Shown here: in pieces, positions 25,176 through 35,342 of the stretch
Layout of the letters: each line of letters starts with the position of its first letter
How positions within the stretch are numbered: the stretch's first letter is position 1
From: Flavobacteriaceae bacterium
GTDB lineage: Bacteria > Bacteroidota > Bacteroidia > Flavobacteriales > Flavobacteriaceae
Length of the DNA: 64,000 nt
NCBI GenBank assembly: GCA_009827225.1
Contig: WUAI01000002.1
Location: forward strand, 62,001-126,000
Direction of reading: 5' to 3'
Program-made: the position numbers and the translations under genes
The notes under the pieces: generated by a model
What the model was told of the DNA's origin: nothing
The model's database searches: none
The model's input: the letters and a program-made list of their open reading frames with translations, nothing else

Positions 25176-28100
25176 TTACTTATTGCTTCCGTTTTCCTCC
25201 AGCCATTTACGAGCATTGATAAAGGCTTCCAACCAGGGCGATACCTCATCGTTGCGCCCCTCCGGGTAGTTGGCCCAGTTCCAGGGAAACATTGACCGTT
25301 CGATATGCGGCATGGTAGCAAGATGACGACCGGTTTTATCACAGATCATCGCGGTGTTATAATCGCTGCCATTCGGATTTGCGGGATATCCTTCGTATCC
25401 GTATTTAGCAACTATGTCATAGTGTTCTTCGGGCATTGGCATATTAAACTTGCCTTCACCGTTGCTTATCCAAACTCCCAGCGTAGTCCCGGCGAGACTT
25501 GAAAGCATGACACTATTGTTTTCCTGAACTTTCACACTGGTAAAGGCACTCTCATGCTTCCCGGAGTCGTTATAGTCCATTTTCGCCAATTTTTCATGTT
25601 CGGGGTTAATGAGATCCAATTCCAGGAATAACTGACACCCGTTACAAATTCCCACCGACAGCGTATCTGTGCGATCAAAGAATCTCTTTAGAGCATTATT
25701 GGCTTTCTCGTTATATAAAAATGCTCCCGCCCAGCCTTTGGCAGAGCCCAGAACGTCACTATTTGAAAATCCTCCCACCGCTCCGATAAACTGTATGTCC
25801 TCTAAGGTTTCCCTTCCCGAGATCAAATCGGTCATATGAACGTCCTTCACATCAAAGCCTGCTAAATACATAGCATGAGCCATTTCCCGCTCACTATTAC
25901 TTCCTTTTTCCCTGATAATGGCGGCCTTTATTTTTCTTTCTGAAGTAAACGTCGAATCTGGGAGTTTGCCATCAAAATGCTCCGGGAATGTGTAAACCAG
26001 GGGTTGATTTTTATAATTTCTGAAACGTTCCTCCGGAAGAGAACCGGCAGTTTGTTTCTTATCGAGAAGATACGAAGTATTGTACCATATATCCCGTAGT
26101 TCAGAAACGTTCAGGTCAAAAGAATCATCGTGATTACTAATCGACATGTTATTTCCTTCGATGACTTCTCCTATTTTTTGAAAATCGATATTGGCTTCCT
26201 TCAACGTAGCTTCAACCTGCTGATCATCCCTTGCCTGGAATACAATTCCCGAATTTTCCGAGAACAAGAGCGCAATCGAATCCGCCTCATTCAATCCGGT
26301 GAGATCTAGATTTGCCGCCAGATTAACTTCAGCAAAACACATTTCCAAAAGTGTGGTGATCAATCCTCCAGCCGCCACATCATGTCCGGCTGCAATTTTG
26401 TCTTCGGAAATTAGTCGTTGTATGGAGTTGAATACATTCTTGACATAGCCTGCGTCCGTAACGGTAGGGGCGTCCTGACCAACCTGATTCAGTATTTGTG
26501 CGAAGGAAGAACCTCCGAGCTTAAAGTTGTCTTTCGACACATTGATATAGTAAATGCTACCGGCATTCTTTTGAAGGACAGGTTCCACCACTTTCGTAAT
26601 ATCCTTACAATGGGCCGCTCCCGATATGATAACCGTTCCTGGAGCAATTACTTCCTCGTCCTTATATTTTTGTTTCATCGACAAGGAATCTTTACCTGTT
26701 GGTACATTGATCCCCAACTCGATGGCAAAGTCGCTTATTGCTTTCACCGCTTCGTAAAGACGCGCATCTTCTCCTTTATTATTACAAGGCCACATCCAGT
26801 TTGCGGATAGTGAGACACTCTTGAGTCCTTTTTCGAGTGGTGCCCATACAATGTTGGTGAGTGCTTCGGTGATGGAATTTCGGGATCCCGCACCAGGATT
26901 AATCAATCCCGAAACCGGTGAATGTCCTATAGAGGTGGCAATTCCTTCTTTGCCTTCAAAATCCAAAGCCATGACACCGCAATTGTTCAAAGGCAATTGT
27001 AAGGCTCCGGCACATTGCTGCTTTGCCACAAGTCCACCTACACAGCGGTCCACTTTATTAGTTAACCAATCCTTACACGCCACGGCTTCCAGTTGGAGTA
27101 CATTGTCCAGATAAAATTTAAAATCATCTAAATTGTATTGGAGCGCAGGATAATCTCTACTAAGAGCCTTATCATTCATGATTGTTTTGGGAGAACTCCC
27201 AAACATATCAGCCAGTGCAAAGTCCATAGGTTTCTCTCCTGTGGTGGCACTCTCAAAACAAAAACGATCATCGCCTGTTACTTCTCCTACCTTGTACATC
27301 GGAGAACGCTCCCGTTCCGCAATACGCTGAAGCATGGCTATGTCTTGTTCGCCAATAACCAGACCCATTCGTTCCTGCGATTCATTTCCTATTAATTCTT
27401 TTGCTGAAAGTGTAGGGTCTCCCACGGGTAATTTATCCAGATCGATTTTTCCACCGGTTTCTTCCACCAATTCACTCAAGCAATTTAAGTGTCCGCCTGC
27501 CCCGTGATCATGAATAGAAACGATTGGGTTTTGCTCACTTTCTACCATGGCACGAATTGCATTGGCAGCTCGTTTTTGCATTTCAGGATTCGAGCGTTGC
27601 ACAGCGTTTAATTCGATTCCGGTCGAAAACTCTCCGGTGTCTGCAGAAGATACCGCAGCTCCGCCCATTCCAATGCGATAATTCTCACCGCCCAGAATAA
27701 CCACTTGATCCCCATTTTCAGGAACATCTTTGATCGCCTGACTCTCTTTACCATATCCAATTCCGCCGGCGAGCATAATCACTTTATCAAATCCCAGCTT
27801 TCTGGCATCTTCCTTATGCTCAAACGTAAGTACCGAACCAGCGATAAGTGGTTGGCCAAATTTATTTCCGAAGTCGGAAGCACCATTACTGGCTTTGATT
27901 AAGATATCGATGGGAGTTTGGTACAACCAGGGTCGAGCATCCATGCCTTGTTCCCAGGGTCTATTTTCTTCCAAACGGGTATAAGAAGTCATGTAGACAG
28001 CGGTTCCTGCCAGGGGCAACGAACCTTTTCCCCCGGCCAGGCGGTCGCGAATTTCTCCACCGCTTCCGGTGGCTGCTCCATTAAAAGGCTCCACCGTAGT

Positions 28101-28856
28101 CGGAAAATTATGAGTTTCTGCTTTTAGAGAAATCACACTGTCAAAGTCGGTTTTTTGGTAAAAGTCGGGACGATCCGTCGATTTCGGAGCAAACTGAACT
28201 GCCTTGGGCCCTTTGATAAAAGCTACATTGTCCTTGTATGCCGAAACGATATCGTTGGGATTTTCCTGGGAGGTTTTCTTGATCAGCTTGAAAAGTGAGG
28301 TAGGCATTTCCTCCCCGTCGATGACGAAGGTACCATTGAAGATCTTGTGGCGGCAATGTTCGCTGTTCACCTGGCTGAATCCAAATACCTCGCTATCCGT
28401 TAATTTCCTGTCCAGCTTTTGCGATAGGTCTTCAAGATATTCAATTTCGTCGGCGCTTAATGCCAATCCTTCTTGTTGGTTGTATGCTGAAATATCATCG
28501 ATTTCCAGGATGGGTTCCGGCGCGATATCGATGGTGAAGATTTCCTGATTCAATTCAGGGTATTTCTGACTAAGCATGGGGTCGTAATCTTTGAAGTCTT
28601 CAGAAACCTGAAGGTATTCCTCAATTCTGATAATTCCTTCTATCCCCATATTTTGGGTAATTTCAACCGCATTGGTACTCCATGGAGTGATCATTGCCGC
28701 TCTCGGACCAATAAAAAAATCCGCGATTGCGGACTGTTCTATTTTAGGTTGGTTGCCAAATAACCACTGTAATTTTTGTATGTTTTCTTCAGAAAATTTA
28801 CCGGGCGATTGGACAGCAAAAACTTTGTTTTTTACGTCTCCAAAAAAGTGAATCAT
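25176..28856 (-). CDS. purL: Phosphoribosylformylglycinamidine synthase, fused large type
   Basis: This enzyme catalyses the fourth step of purine synthesis, FGAR + Gln + ATP to FGAM. At 1226 residues it is the single-chain form: an N-terminal PurS-like domain, linker, two AIRS-type halves (GLALSADEIEYLEDLSQ ... AETHNFPTTVEPFNGAATG ... SIHDHGAGGHLNCL) and a C-terminal glutaminase. The glutaminase shows AAIIREKGSNSEREMAHAM, the nucleophile in GICNGCQLFLEL, and PHIERSMFPWNW for the His-Glu of the triad. A minus-strand TACCTTTG box at 28889-28896 is a plausible -7 element. Confidence 0.98.
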   Translation of the reverse strand: MIHFFGDVKNKVFAVQSPGKFSEENIQKLQWLFGNQPKIEQSAIADFFIGPRAAMITPWSTNAVEITQNMGIEGIIRIEEYLQVSEDFKDYDPMLSQKYPELNQEIFTIDIAPEPILEIDDISAYNQQEGLALSADEIEYLEDLSQKLDRKLTDSEVFGFSQVNSEHCRHKIFNGTFVIDGEEMPTSLFKLIKKTSQENPNDIVSAYKDNVAFIKGPKAVQFAPKSTDRPDFYQKTDFDSVISLKAETHNFPTTVEPFNGAATGSGGEIRDRLAGGKGSLPLAGTAVYMTSYTRLEENRPWEQGMDARPWLYQTPIDILIKASNGASDFGNKFGQPLIAGSVLTFEHKEDARKLGFDKVIMLAGGIGYGKESQAIKDVPENGDQVVILGGENYRIGMGGAAVSSADTGEFSTGIELNAVQRSNPEMQKRAANAIRAMVESEQNPIVSIHDHGAGGHLNCLSELVEETGGKIDLDKLPVGDPTLSAKELIGNESQERMGLVIGEQDIAMLQRIAERERSPMYKVGEVTGDDRFCFESATTGEKPMDFALADMFGSSPKTIMNDKALSRDYPALQYNLDDFKFYLDNVLQLEAVACKDWLTNKVDRCVGGLVAKQQCAGALQLPLNNCGVMALDFEGKEGIATSIGHSPVSGLINPGAGSRNSITEALTNIVWAPLEKGLKSVSLSANWMWPCNNKGEDARLYEAVKAISDFAIELGINVPTGKDSLSMKQKYKDEEVIAPGTVIISGAAHCKDITKVVEPVLQKNAGSIYYINVSKDNFKLGGSSFAQILNQVGQDAPTVTDAGYVKNVFNSIQRLISEDKIAAGHDVAAGGLITTLLEMCFAEVNLAANLDLTGLNEADSIALLFSENSGIVFQARDDQQVEATLKEANIDFQKIGEVIEGNNMSISNHDDSFDLNVSELRDIWYNTSYLLDKKQTAGSLPEERFRNYKNQPLVYTFPEHFDGKLPDSTFTSERKIKAAIIREKGSNSEREMAHAMYLAGFDVKDVHMTDLISGRETLEDIQFIGAVGGFSNSDVLGSAKGWAGAFLYNEKANNALKRFFDRTDTLSVGICNGCQLFLELDLINPEHEKLAKMDYNDSGKHESAFTSVKVQENNSVMLSSLAGTTLGVWISNGEGKFNMPMPEEHYDIVAKYGYEGYPANPNGSDYNTAMICDKTGRHLATMPHIERSMFPWNWANYPEGRNDEVSPWLEAFINARKWLEENGSNK

Positions 28857-28998
28857 TCGTGTCTGTTTTAGCGCTTATTCAGAAAGCCCAAAGGTAATTA
28901 AAATTATCCTATTTCAGAAGTGAAAAAAGAGATGTCAATACCGTTAAAACTTACAATATCCCAGTCCTTAAGTAGAATAATAACTGAAAAATTAAGTG

Positions 28999-29006
28999 TA
29001 TCTTGT
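28999..29006 (+). promoter_or_regulatory. -7-like box before the first large T9SS gene
   Basis: TATCTTGT, 33 bases before the ATG at 29039. The paralog at 32085 has the identical TATCTTGT at 32057-32064, so the box is shared although it departs from TAnnTTTG. Confidence 0.45.
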
Positions 29007-29038
29007 CGCATCAAAAAAAATAAGCTAACTATTACATC

Positions 29039-31966
29039 ATGAATTTACAAAAACTACTATGGGTTTTCGCTATCTTCTTTTGTGGAAACCTGATCGCCCA
29101 GGAGACATTTGGGCCCTCGACAGTTATTACCGGAACATTTAAAGGAAAAACAATTCCCCTAAGAGATTTTCCTACGATCATCCCGGAAGAGACCAAACCT
29201 AACGAAATGAAGATCATTTCGAACAATTTACGAGCCAACCAAAAACTCGATCCAACCGGACTCCCTTTAGGAGCCGACCCTTTACGTCAAACTGAAATTG
29301 GAGGTATTCACACGCTTGCACTTGAAGAGAATTTTGATGGGATCAGCGGTTCTGAAGGAGGTGGTTTTACACCACCGGATCCATCAGGAGCTGCCGGACC
29401 TAATCACTATGTAAATGCTGTGAATGTTGCCATTAAGATCTTTGACAAAACCGGCGGACTTTTAGCCGGGCCAACCGACCTGGGATCCTTTTTAGGATCA
29501 GGTAACAATAGCGGAGATCCTATTATTATGTACGATCACCTTGCAGATCGCTATTTTGTTTCCCAGTTTGGACCGTCCTCGAATTCTTTGGTATTAGGTG
29601 TTTCTGAAACTCCTGATCCTACAGGTTCCTATTTTGTATACGAATATATACTTGACGCCTTCCCGGATTATCCGCACTATTCAGTATGGCCAGACGGCTA
29701 TTACCTTACTGCGAACAAGTTTTCAGGGAACACTACTTATGTTCTTGAAAGAGATGTAATCCTTGCTGGAGGAGCTAATCCGCAAATTGTAGGGTTCAAT
29801 CTACCTGGTGTGGTAGGGAACAGTAATACGGTATTTAGTCCGGAACCTGCAAATTTAACAGGGACAACATTCCCAACAGATGTTCCCGGATACATCGTAT
29901 ATCTTCAGGATGACGGATGGTCTGGTGCTATTACGTTCGACCACTTGAAAGTATGGGAAATCGACGTGGATTGGGGAACAATCGGAAATTCAACCATATC
30001 ACAACCTCTCGAAATCCCGGTGGATCCATTTGATTCGGTATTTGCACCTTTCGGAACGGGAGATGTGAACCAGCCGGGTACGAGTCAGAAGATCGATATG
30101 ATCGGCGGAATTATTTCCTATGCCGCAAATTATCGAAGCTTTGGAACACATAATTCATGGGTCATCACCTTTAACGTGGACGTGGACGGCAATGACACTG
30201 CAGGTGTACGTTGGATCGAACTACGAAATGATTCCACCAACCCATGGGATGTTTACCAGGAAGGAACTTATGCGCCTGCCGACGGAAACAGTCGTTTTAT
30301 GGGAAGTGCTGCGATGGACGCCGCAGGAAATATTGGAATGGGATTCAATATTGCCAGTGGTTCTCTGCCTGCGGGTATTCGATATACCGGAAGGTTTGAT
30401 GGAGATCCTTTAGGACAAATGACAGTTGCTGAAACTACCATCGTTGACGGAATTGGAGTACAAACCTTCAGTAACCGTTTTGGAGATTATTCTCACTTAA
30501 CCATGGATCCGGACAACTTTACTTTCTGGTTCACGGCAGAGTACTTTACCGCTAACAACAACTGGCAATCCAGGGTAGCGGCGTTTACTTTGTCGAGTGG
30601 ATTTACCAATGATGTGGGAGTAAACAACATCATCCAGCCTACGAATGGAATTCTAACCGCTACTGAAACTGTGGAGGTAAGCATTCGTAACTTTGGTTTA
30701 GCGGCCCAGTCCAATATTCCATTGGAACTTCGACTAGATGGAAATTTGATTGCTACTGAAACTTTCACGGGAACTGTGGATCCTAACGACGTTGCGAATT
30801 ATACATTCACCGCTACCGTTGATCTTTCTACTTCAGGTCAAACTTATGATATTGAAGTGACAAGTATGTTAGGAGGAGATGAGTTTGCAGCTAACGATTC
30901 ATTCAGTAAAGAAGTAACTCACTTACTTGCTAATGATGTAGGAGCGATCGAGATCGCGAATCCGGACTCAGGTTCTGGGTTAGGTATGGAAACTGTTTCG
31001 GTTAATATTCGAAACTTCGGGGCATCGCCTCAATCAAACTTTGACGTACAGTACTCTATTAACGGAGGTACACCCGTGGTGGAGACTTTTGCCGGAACGA
31101 TCAATTCCGAAGAAGAAGTGATTTACAATTTTACACAACAGGGAGATTTTAGCGCCTTAGGTTCTTATACGGTTGTGGCTTCAACATCACTAGGAAGTGA
31201 CCAGGATAATACCAACGACGAAGTGACTAAAGTAGTAGATAACGTACTGTGTCAACCTTCAATGGATTGCTCATTCGGGGATGGATTCCAATTATTTTCA
31301 GTTGAAGAGATCAACAACCCTTCCGGATGTGAAGGATATGCGGATTTCACCAATCTGGTAGCAACTTTCGAACCGGACACCACTTACGATTTAACCGTAA
31401 CGACAGGTTATGGAGATCAGTTTGTAAGTGTATGGATCGATTTTAATGACGATTTCAACTTTACTCCGGACGAGTTGGTAGTAGATAATTATGAAATTGC
31501 CGACGGAGCAGGAGCAGGAACCTATACAGAAACCTTTGATTTGGTTGTACCTGCAACGGCGACAGTCGGGACACACACCATGAGAGCTAAAACCAACTGG
31601 AACGCGCCTGTACCCGCTGATCCTTGTGAAGAAACAACATATGGAGAAACCGAAGATTATACGGCTGCTGTAGGAGATATTCTTAGTTTGAATGAAACAG
31701 ACTTCGCGAGCTCTGAGATCCTTGTGAAAACCGCTCCAAACAATCAGTTCGAAGTGTTATTCAACACCGGATATAACGGACCGGCTTATGCTGCTGTTTT
31801 CAATACATTAGGTCAGCAATTGAAGACTATTGATCTATCTAAGACGAATGAAAGTCAGTATTCGATCAACCTGGATATGTCATCTGCTTCCAGTGGAGTT
31901 TATTTCATCAGAATTGGGATGACCAATGGCAATCAATATAAGACGGCGAAGATAATCGTGAATTAA
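29039..31966 (+). CDS. Large T9SS-exported protein with CARDB-like and GEVED domains
   Basis: A 975-residue exported protein with signal peptide MNLQKLLWVFAIFFCGNLIAQ. The first 520 residues form a conserved region of unknown function beginning GGFTPPDPSGAAGPNHYVNAVN and containing SVWPDGYYLTANKF and YANRYSxF-like strands, probably a beta-propeller. Two CARDB-like repeats follow (DVGVNNIIQPTNGILTATETVEVSIRNFG; DVGAIEIANPDSG). A GEVED domain comes next (VSVWIDFNDDFNFTPDELV). The protein ends in a T9SS type A tail. It is paralogous to the next gene, which lacks the GEVED part. Ligand unknown; adhesion or extracellular binding is inferred. Confidence 0.9.
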   Translation: MNLQKLLWVFAIFFCGNLIAQETFGPSTVITGTFKGKTIPLRDFPTIIPEETKPNEMKIISNNLRANQKLDPTGLPLGADPLRQTEIGGIHTLALEENFDGISGSEGGGFTPPDPSGAAGPNHYVNAVNVAIKIFDKTGGLLAGPTDLGSFLGSGNNSGDPIIMYDHLADRYFVSQFGPSSNSLVLGVSETPDPTGSYFVYEYILDAFPDYPHYSVWPDGYYLTANKFSGNTTYVLERDVILAGGANPQIVGFNLPGVVGNSNTVFSPEPANLTGTTFPTDVPGYIVYLQDDGWSGAITFDHLKVWEIDVDWGTIGNSTISQPLEIPVDPFDSVFAPFGTGDVNQPGTSQKIDMIGGIISYAANYRSFGTHNSWVITFNVDVDGNDTAGVRWIELRNDSTNPWDVYQEGTYAPADGNSRFMGSAAMDAAGNIGMGFNIASGSLPAGIRYTGRFDGDPLGQMTVAETTIVDGIGVQTFSNRFGDYSHLTMDPDNFTFWFTAEYFTANNNWQSRVAAFTLSSGFTNDVGVNNIIQPTNGILTATETVEVSIRNFGLAAQSNIPLELRLDGNLIATETFTGTVDPNDVANYTFTATVDLSTSGQTYDIEVTSMLGGDEFAANDSFSKEVTHLLANDVGAIEIANPDSGSGLGMETVSVNIRNFGASPQSNFDVQYSINGGTPVVETFAGTINSEEEVIYNFTQQGDFSALGSYTVVASTSLGSDQDNTNDEVTKVVDNVLCQPSMDCSFGDGFQLFSVEEINNPSGCEGYADFTNLVATFEPDTTYDLTVTTGYGDQFVSVWIDFNDDFNFTPDELVVDNYEIADGAGAGTYTETFDLVVPATATVGTHTMRAKTNWNAPVPADPCEETTYGETEDYTAAVGDILSLNETDFASSEILVKTAPNNQFEVLFNTGYNGPAYAAVFNTLGQQLKTIDLSKTNESQYSINLDMSSASSGVYFIRIGMTNGNQYKTAKIIVN

Positions 31967-31985
31967 ACGATTTCATTGATATTAT

Positions 31986-32010
31986 AAAAGGCAGCCATCG
32001 GCTGCCTTTT
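31986..32010 (+). terminator. Terminator of the first large T9SS gene
   Basis: Perfect 11-bp stem AAAAGGCAGCC/GGCTGCCTTTT with an ATC loop and a following T run, 19 bases past the stop. Confidence 0.88.
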
Positions 32011-32056
32011 TTATTAAATTCTTATTTAATCGTTCCGAAATCTGCACAATAATCAA

Positions 32057-32064
32057 TATCTTGT
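32057..32064 (+). promoter_or_regulatory. -7-like box before the second large T9SS gene
   Basis: TATCTTGT, 20 bases before the ATG at 32085, identical to the box before the paralog at 29039. Confidence 0.45.
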
Positions 32065-32084
32065 ACCCTTAAAAAAGTAATCCG

Positions 32085-34247
32085 ATGAAAAAACTATTTA
32101 CCTTACTTGCGCTTGGAATTCTTTGTTCCTTTTATGCGCAGGCTCAAACTGAATTTCCACCTGTCCTGGTATCCGAAGGAGTTTTCCTTGGAGAAACCAT
32201 TCCTTTACGGGATATGCCCGTAACTGAAAACTGGGAAGGTGACCCACAGGATGCCTTTGAAATACCTCAATCTGTGCGTATTAATGGAAGACAGAAAACC
32301 AACGCTCTTCCGATTGGCCCTGACCCACTAGCACAAACCGAACCACCTTATAGAGATCCTGCCAACCTAATCGTTGATTGGGAAGGAGCAGATATCGGTG
32401 AATCCGGTGGATTTATTCCTCCAGATCCTTCAGGTGCAGCAGGACCTAACCACTACGTGCATGCCGTGAACGTACGTGTAAAAATATTTGATAAGACGGG
32501 TACACTACTTCTTGGACCTGTTTCTTTAGCAGCATTCCTTGGAAGCGGTAATAATGATGGAGACCCTATTGTTATGTACGACCAGCTGGCGGATCGTTTC
32601 TTTGTAAGTCAGTTCCGAGTATCTGATAATGCATTGATTATCGGTGTTTCAACGACTCCCGATCCAACAGGAACTTATTATGTGTATGAATATCCGTTGA
32701 GTACCTTCCCGGATTATCCTCACTATACAGTATGGCCTGATGGTTATTACCTAACAGCCAACAAAGGAGGTTTGAACACTTATGTGTTTGAGCGTGATGA
32801 AATGCTCATTGGAGGTCCTAGCCCTAGTTTCCGAGGATTCAACCTTCCGGGTGTTGTAGGTGCACCGGCGCACGTTTTTAGCCCGGAGCCTGCAAACTTA
32901 TTGGGTACCGACTTTATTCCAGGAGCTCCTGGTTATATCGTTTATCTTCAGGATGACGCCTGGGGAGGAGTGTCCGAAGATCATGTCAAAGTTTGGGAAA
33001 TCACCATAGACTGGGACGGAGTAAGTACCATTTCTCAGCCACAGGAAATTCCATTAGACCCATTTGATAGCCAGTTCCAGGCTTTTGGAACAGGAGATAT
33101 TTTCCAACCGGGTACCGGACAAAGAATTGACAGCCAACAGAAGATCATTTCTTATATGGCGAATTACAGAAGTTTCCCGACCCATAATTCTTTCGTGTTT
33201 ACGTTCAATGTTGATATCGATGGAAACGACACTTCAGGTGTTCGTTGGGTAGAATTACGTAATACGGGAACCGATCCTTGGACTGTTTTCCAGCAAGGAA
33301 CCTGGACGATAGCAGATGGTGAAAGCCGTTTCTGTAGTAGTTCTTCTATTGATGAAGAAGGAAACATCGGCTTGGCTTATAACTTAGGTAGTAGCTCTAC
33401 ACCTGCAGCGATTCGCTTTACAGGTCGTATGGAAGGAGATCCACTTGGAACAATGACCTTCCCTGAGACTACAATCATTGATGGACCCGGAATTCAAACA
33501 TTCAGTAACCGTTTTGGAGATTATGCTCAAATGACCATGGATATTAATAACCGTACCTTCTGGCATACGGCTCAATATTTCCAGGCCACAAACTCATGGG
33601 CAACTCGAATTGGAGCCTTCCAGTTCATCACAGACAAAACGGATGATGTAGGAGTTTATAATTTTGTAACTCCTGGTTTTGCCGGTCCTTATACGGCATC
33701 TGAAGCTGTAGAGGTATCTCTCTTCAACTATGGAACAGATCCTCAGTCTAATTTCGATATTGAATTATTAGTGGATGGTTCTGTGGTTGCTACGGAAACG
33801 TTTACAGGAACTATCGCTGCGAATAGTTCTGATACGTTTACTTTCAGTGCCACCATCGACTTGTCTACTTCCGGTCAGGTGTATACCGTGGAAGCGAGAA
33901 CGGCGCTATCTGGTGATGAGTATCCTGATAACGACGAGTATAAAAGAGATTTCTCTTTCGGAGAGATCCTGGCTACTGAAGGCAATGTGTTTGCTGAAAG
34001 AAATCTTCTAGTGTATCCGGTTGAGGATAAGAACTACGAGATTATGTATTCCACTCCTGACAACTTTGGTGATGTAACTTATAAGGTGTATAGTATCACC
34101 GGACAAGCCATCAGCAATGGTAAGATGTTGGCGCAAAGCAATGGCTACAAAGCTGTTGTGGATATGAATGTTGCCGCAAGAGGAGTTTACATATTTGAAG
34201 TTTCTAACGGAGCCAATAAAGTGAGTAAGAAGCTATTGGTGAAGTAA
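32085..34247 (+). CDS. Large T9SS-exported protein, paralog of the preceding gene
   Basis: A 720-residue exported protein (signal peptide to about FYAQAQ) similar to residues 1-620 of the preceding gene: GGFIPPDPSGAAGPNHYVHAVN, SGNNDGDPIVMYDQLADRFFVSQF and TVWPDGYYLTANKG are nearly the same. It has one CARDB-like repeat (DDVGVYNFVTPGFAGPYTAS) and then a short T9SS-type tail ending SKKLLVK; the second CARDB and GEVED domains are absent. Separate promoter and terminator suggest independent expression. Function unknown. Confidence 0.9.
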   Translation: MKKLFTLLALGILCSFYAQAQTEFPPVLVSEGVFLGETIPLRDMPVTENWEGDPQDAFEIPQSVRINGRQKTNALPIGPDPLAQTEPPYRDPANLIVDWEGADIGESGGFIPPDPSGAAGPNHYVHAVNVRVKIFDKTGTLLLGPVSLAAFLGSGNNDGDPIVMYDQLADRFFVSQFRVSDNALIIGVSTTPDPTGTYYVYEYPLSTFPDYPHYTVWPDGYYLTANKGGLNTYVFERDEMLIGGPSPSFRGFNLPGVVGAPAHVFSPEPANLLGTDFIPGAPGYIVYLQDDAWGGVSEDHVKVWEITIDWDGVSTISQPQEIPLDPFDSQFQAFGTGDIFQPGTGQRIDSQQKIISYMANYRSFPTHNSFVFTFNVDIDGNDTSGVRWVELRNTGTDPWTVFQQGTWTIADGESRFCSSSSIDEEGNIGLAYNLGSSSTPAAIRFTGRMEGDPLGTMTFPETTIIDGPGIQTFSNRFGDYAQMTMDINNRTFWHTAQYFQATNSWATRIGAFQFITDKTDDVGVYNFVTPGFAGPYTASEAVEVSLFNYGTDPQSNFDIELLVDGSVVATETFTGTIAANSSDTFTFSATIDLSTSGQVYTVEARTALSGDEYPDNDEYKRDFSFGEILATEGNVFAERNLLVYPVEDKNYEIMYSTPDNFGDVTYKVYSITGQAISNGKMLAQSNGYKAVVDMNVAARGVYIFEVSNGANKVSKKLLVK

Positions 34248-34267
34248 TCATATAATATTTCAAAAAT

Positions 34268-34292
34268 AAAAAGCGGGCATTGCCCGCTTTTT
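34268..34292. terminator. Bidirectional terminator
   Basis: Stem AAAAAGCGGGC/GCCCGCTTTTT with an ATT loop and A/T runs on both sides. It lies between convergent genes and can end both the T9SS gene (+) and the endonuclease gene (-). Confidence 0.85.
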
Positions 34293-35338
34293 TATTGTAT
34301 GATTATTTTTTGAACACTGCTTTTATTTCCAGAAGTGAATTTGAAAAAGTAGAGGCCGGAACTCAATCCGGAGACATCTATTTTTTGTAGAGGTTCTTCA
34401 AATGTATCACGGTAAATAACATTTCCGAAATTACCGTAGATCTCATAATAGTCGATAGTCATCCCAGTTCGAAGATAGATATAATCCCGGGCAGGATTTG
34501 GTTCAAATTTTACCGCTAAGTTGTTGTTATTATCTTCAATAGAAAAGAAATTCCAACGATCTTCCGCCGCGGGTCCTCCCCAGATAATCGTGGCGAGATA
34601 TGGATTATCAATAAACGGGTTGCGATTTCCGTAAACACCCTCCAAATGAGGATTGCGCTGATCTTCAAAATCACTCACCGGGTCATCCACATTCCACTGG
34701 AGAAATAGCTGTAGCATATCGGTACTGCCCTGAAGCGGTCCGGTTCCATTCAAGGATGGCAAACAACGGTCTCCATAGCGAGTAAACATATACATCATCA
34801 TTCGCGCCACATCTCCTTTCCATTCGTCTCCAGGGTACCAGTTACCGCTGCCTACATTACCGGCATTTCCACTTCCTGACGCAAGCTTTTTGTTGCCTTT
34901 GTTATTGTTCATTTGTTGATCTGCAGGACGAACATTGTGCGGATCGGCGGCAATACCGATGGTGCTATTATCGGCATTTCCCATAGGCGGATTTGCATTT
35001 CCACGTGCGAATACATGCTCGCGATTATATTCACACACTAAACCGCCAAAATCGTCTTTGTCACGGGATCTGTCGGTCGTGCAATTTCCGTCCCCATCGT
35101 TATATCCATAGGCCAATAGAAGGTTATTGAAATTGGACGGATCCTCATCAGTTATTTTCACCGTATCTCGTATATCTCCATAGGTGAAATTCGCATTCGA
35201 CACACTGATTTTTTGCTGAAGTTCCAAATATAAATCTTCACCTGTCAGGTTGAGATTGACATCGTCGTAATAAGCCTGTTGGGCAGATACAGATGTAAAG
35301 AGTAATAAAAAGGTGAGGAGGGTAAGTTTGTGTAGCAT
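34292..35338 (-). CDS. Secreted endonuclease I family nuclease with T9SS tail
   Basis: An extracellular DNase of about 348 residues (start MLHKLTLLTFLLLFTSVSAQ at 35338; the in-frame start at 35350 would overlap the upstream gene). The endonuclease I (EndA/NucM/Bsn) core is clear: CEYNREHVFARGNAN with the catalytic His, then DPHNVRPADQQMNNNKGNK, and the Mg-binding Asn region; WKGDVARMMMYMFTRYGDRC follows. The tail (KFEPNPARDYIYLRTG ... SSVQKIIIQ) is a T9SS type A sorting domain. Likely role: scavenging nucleotides or phosphate from environmental DNA. Confidence 0.93.
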   Translation of the reverse strand: MLHKLTLLTFLLLFTSVSAQQAYYDDVNLNLTGEDLYLELQQKISVSNANFTYGDIRDTVKITDEDPSNFNNLLLAYGYNDGDGNCTTDRSRDKDDFGGLVCEYNREHVFARGNANPPMGNADNSTIGIAADPHNVRPADQQMNNNKGNKKLASGSGNAGNVGSGNWYPGDEWKGDVARMMMYMFTRYGDRCLPSLNGTGPLQGSTDMLQLFLQWNVDDPVSDFEDQRNPHLEGVYGNRNPFIDNPYLATIIWGGPAAEDRWNFFSIEDNNNNLAVKFEPNPARDYIYLRTGMTIDYYEIYGNFGNVIYRDTFEEPLQKIDVSGLSSGLYFFKFTSGNKSSVQKIIIQ

Positions 35339-35342
35339 GCGG

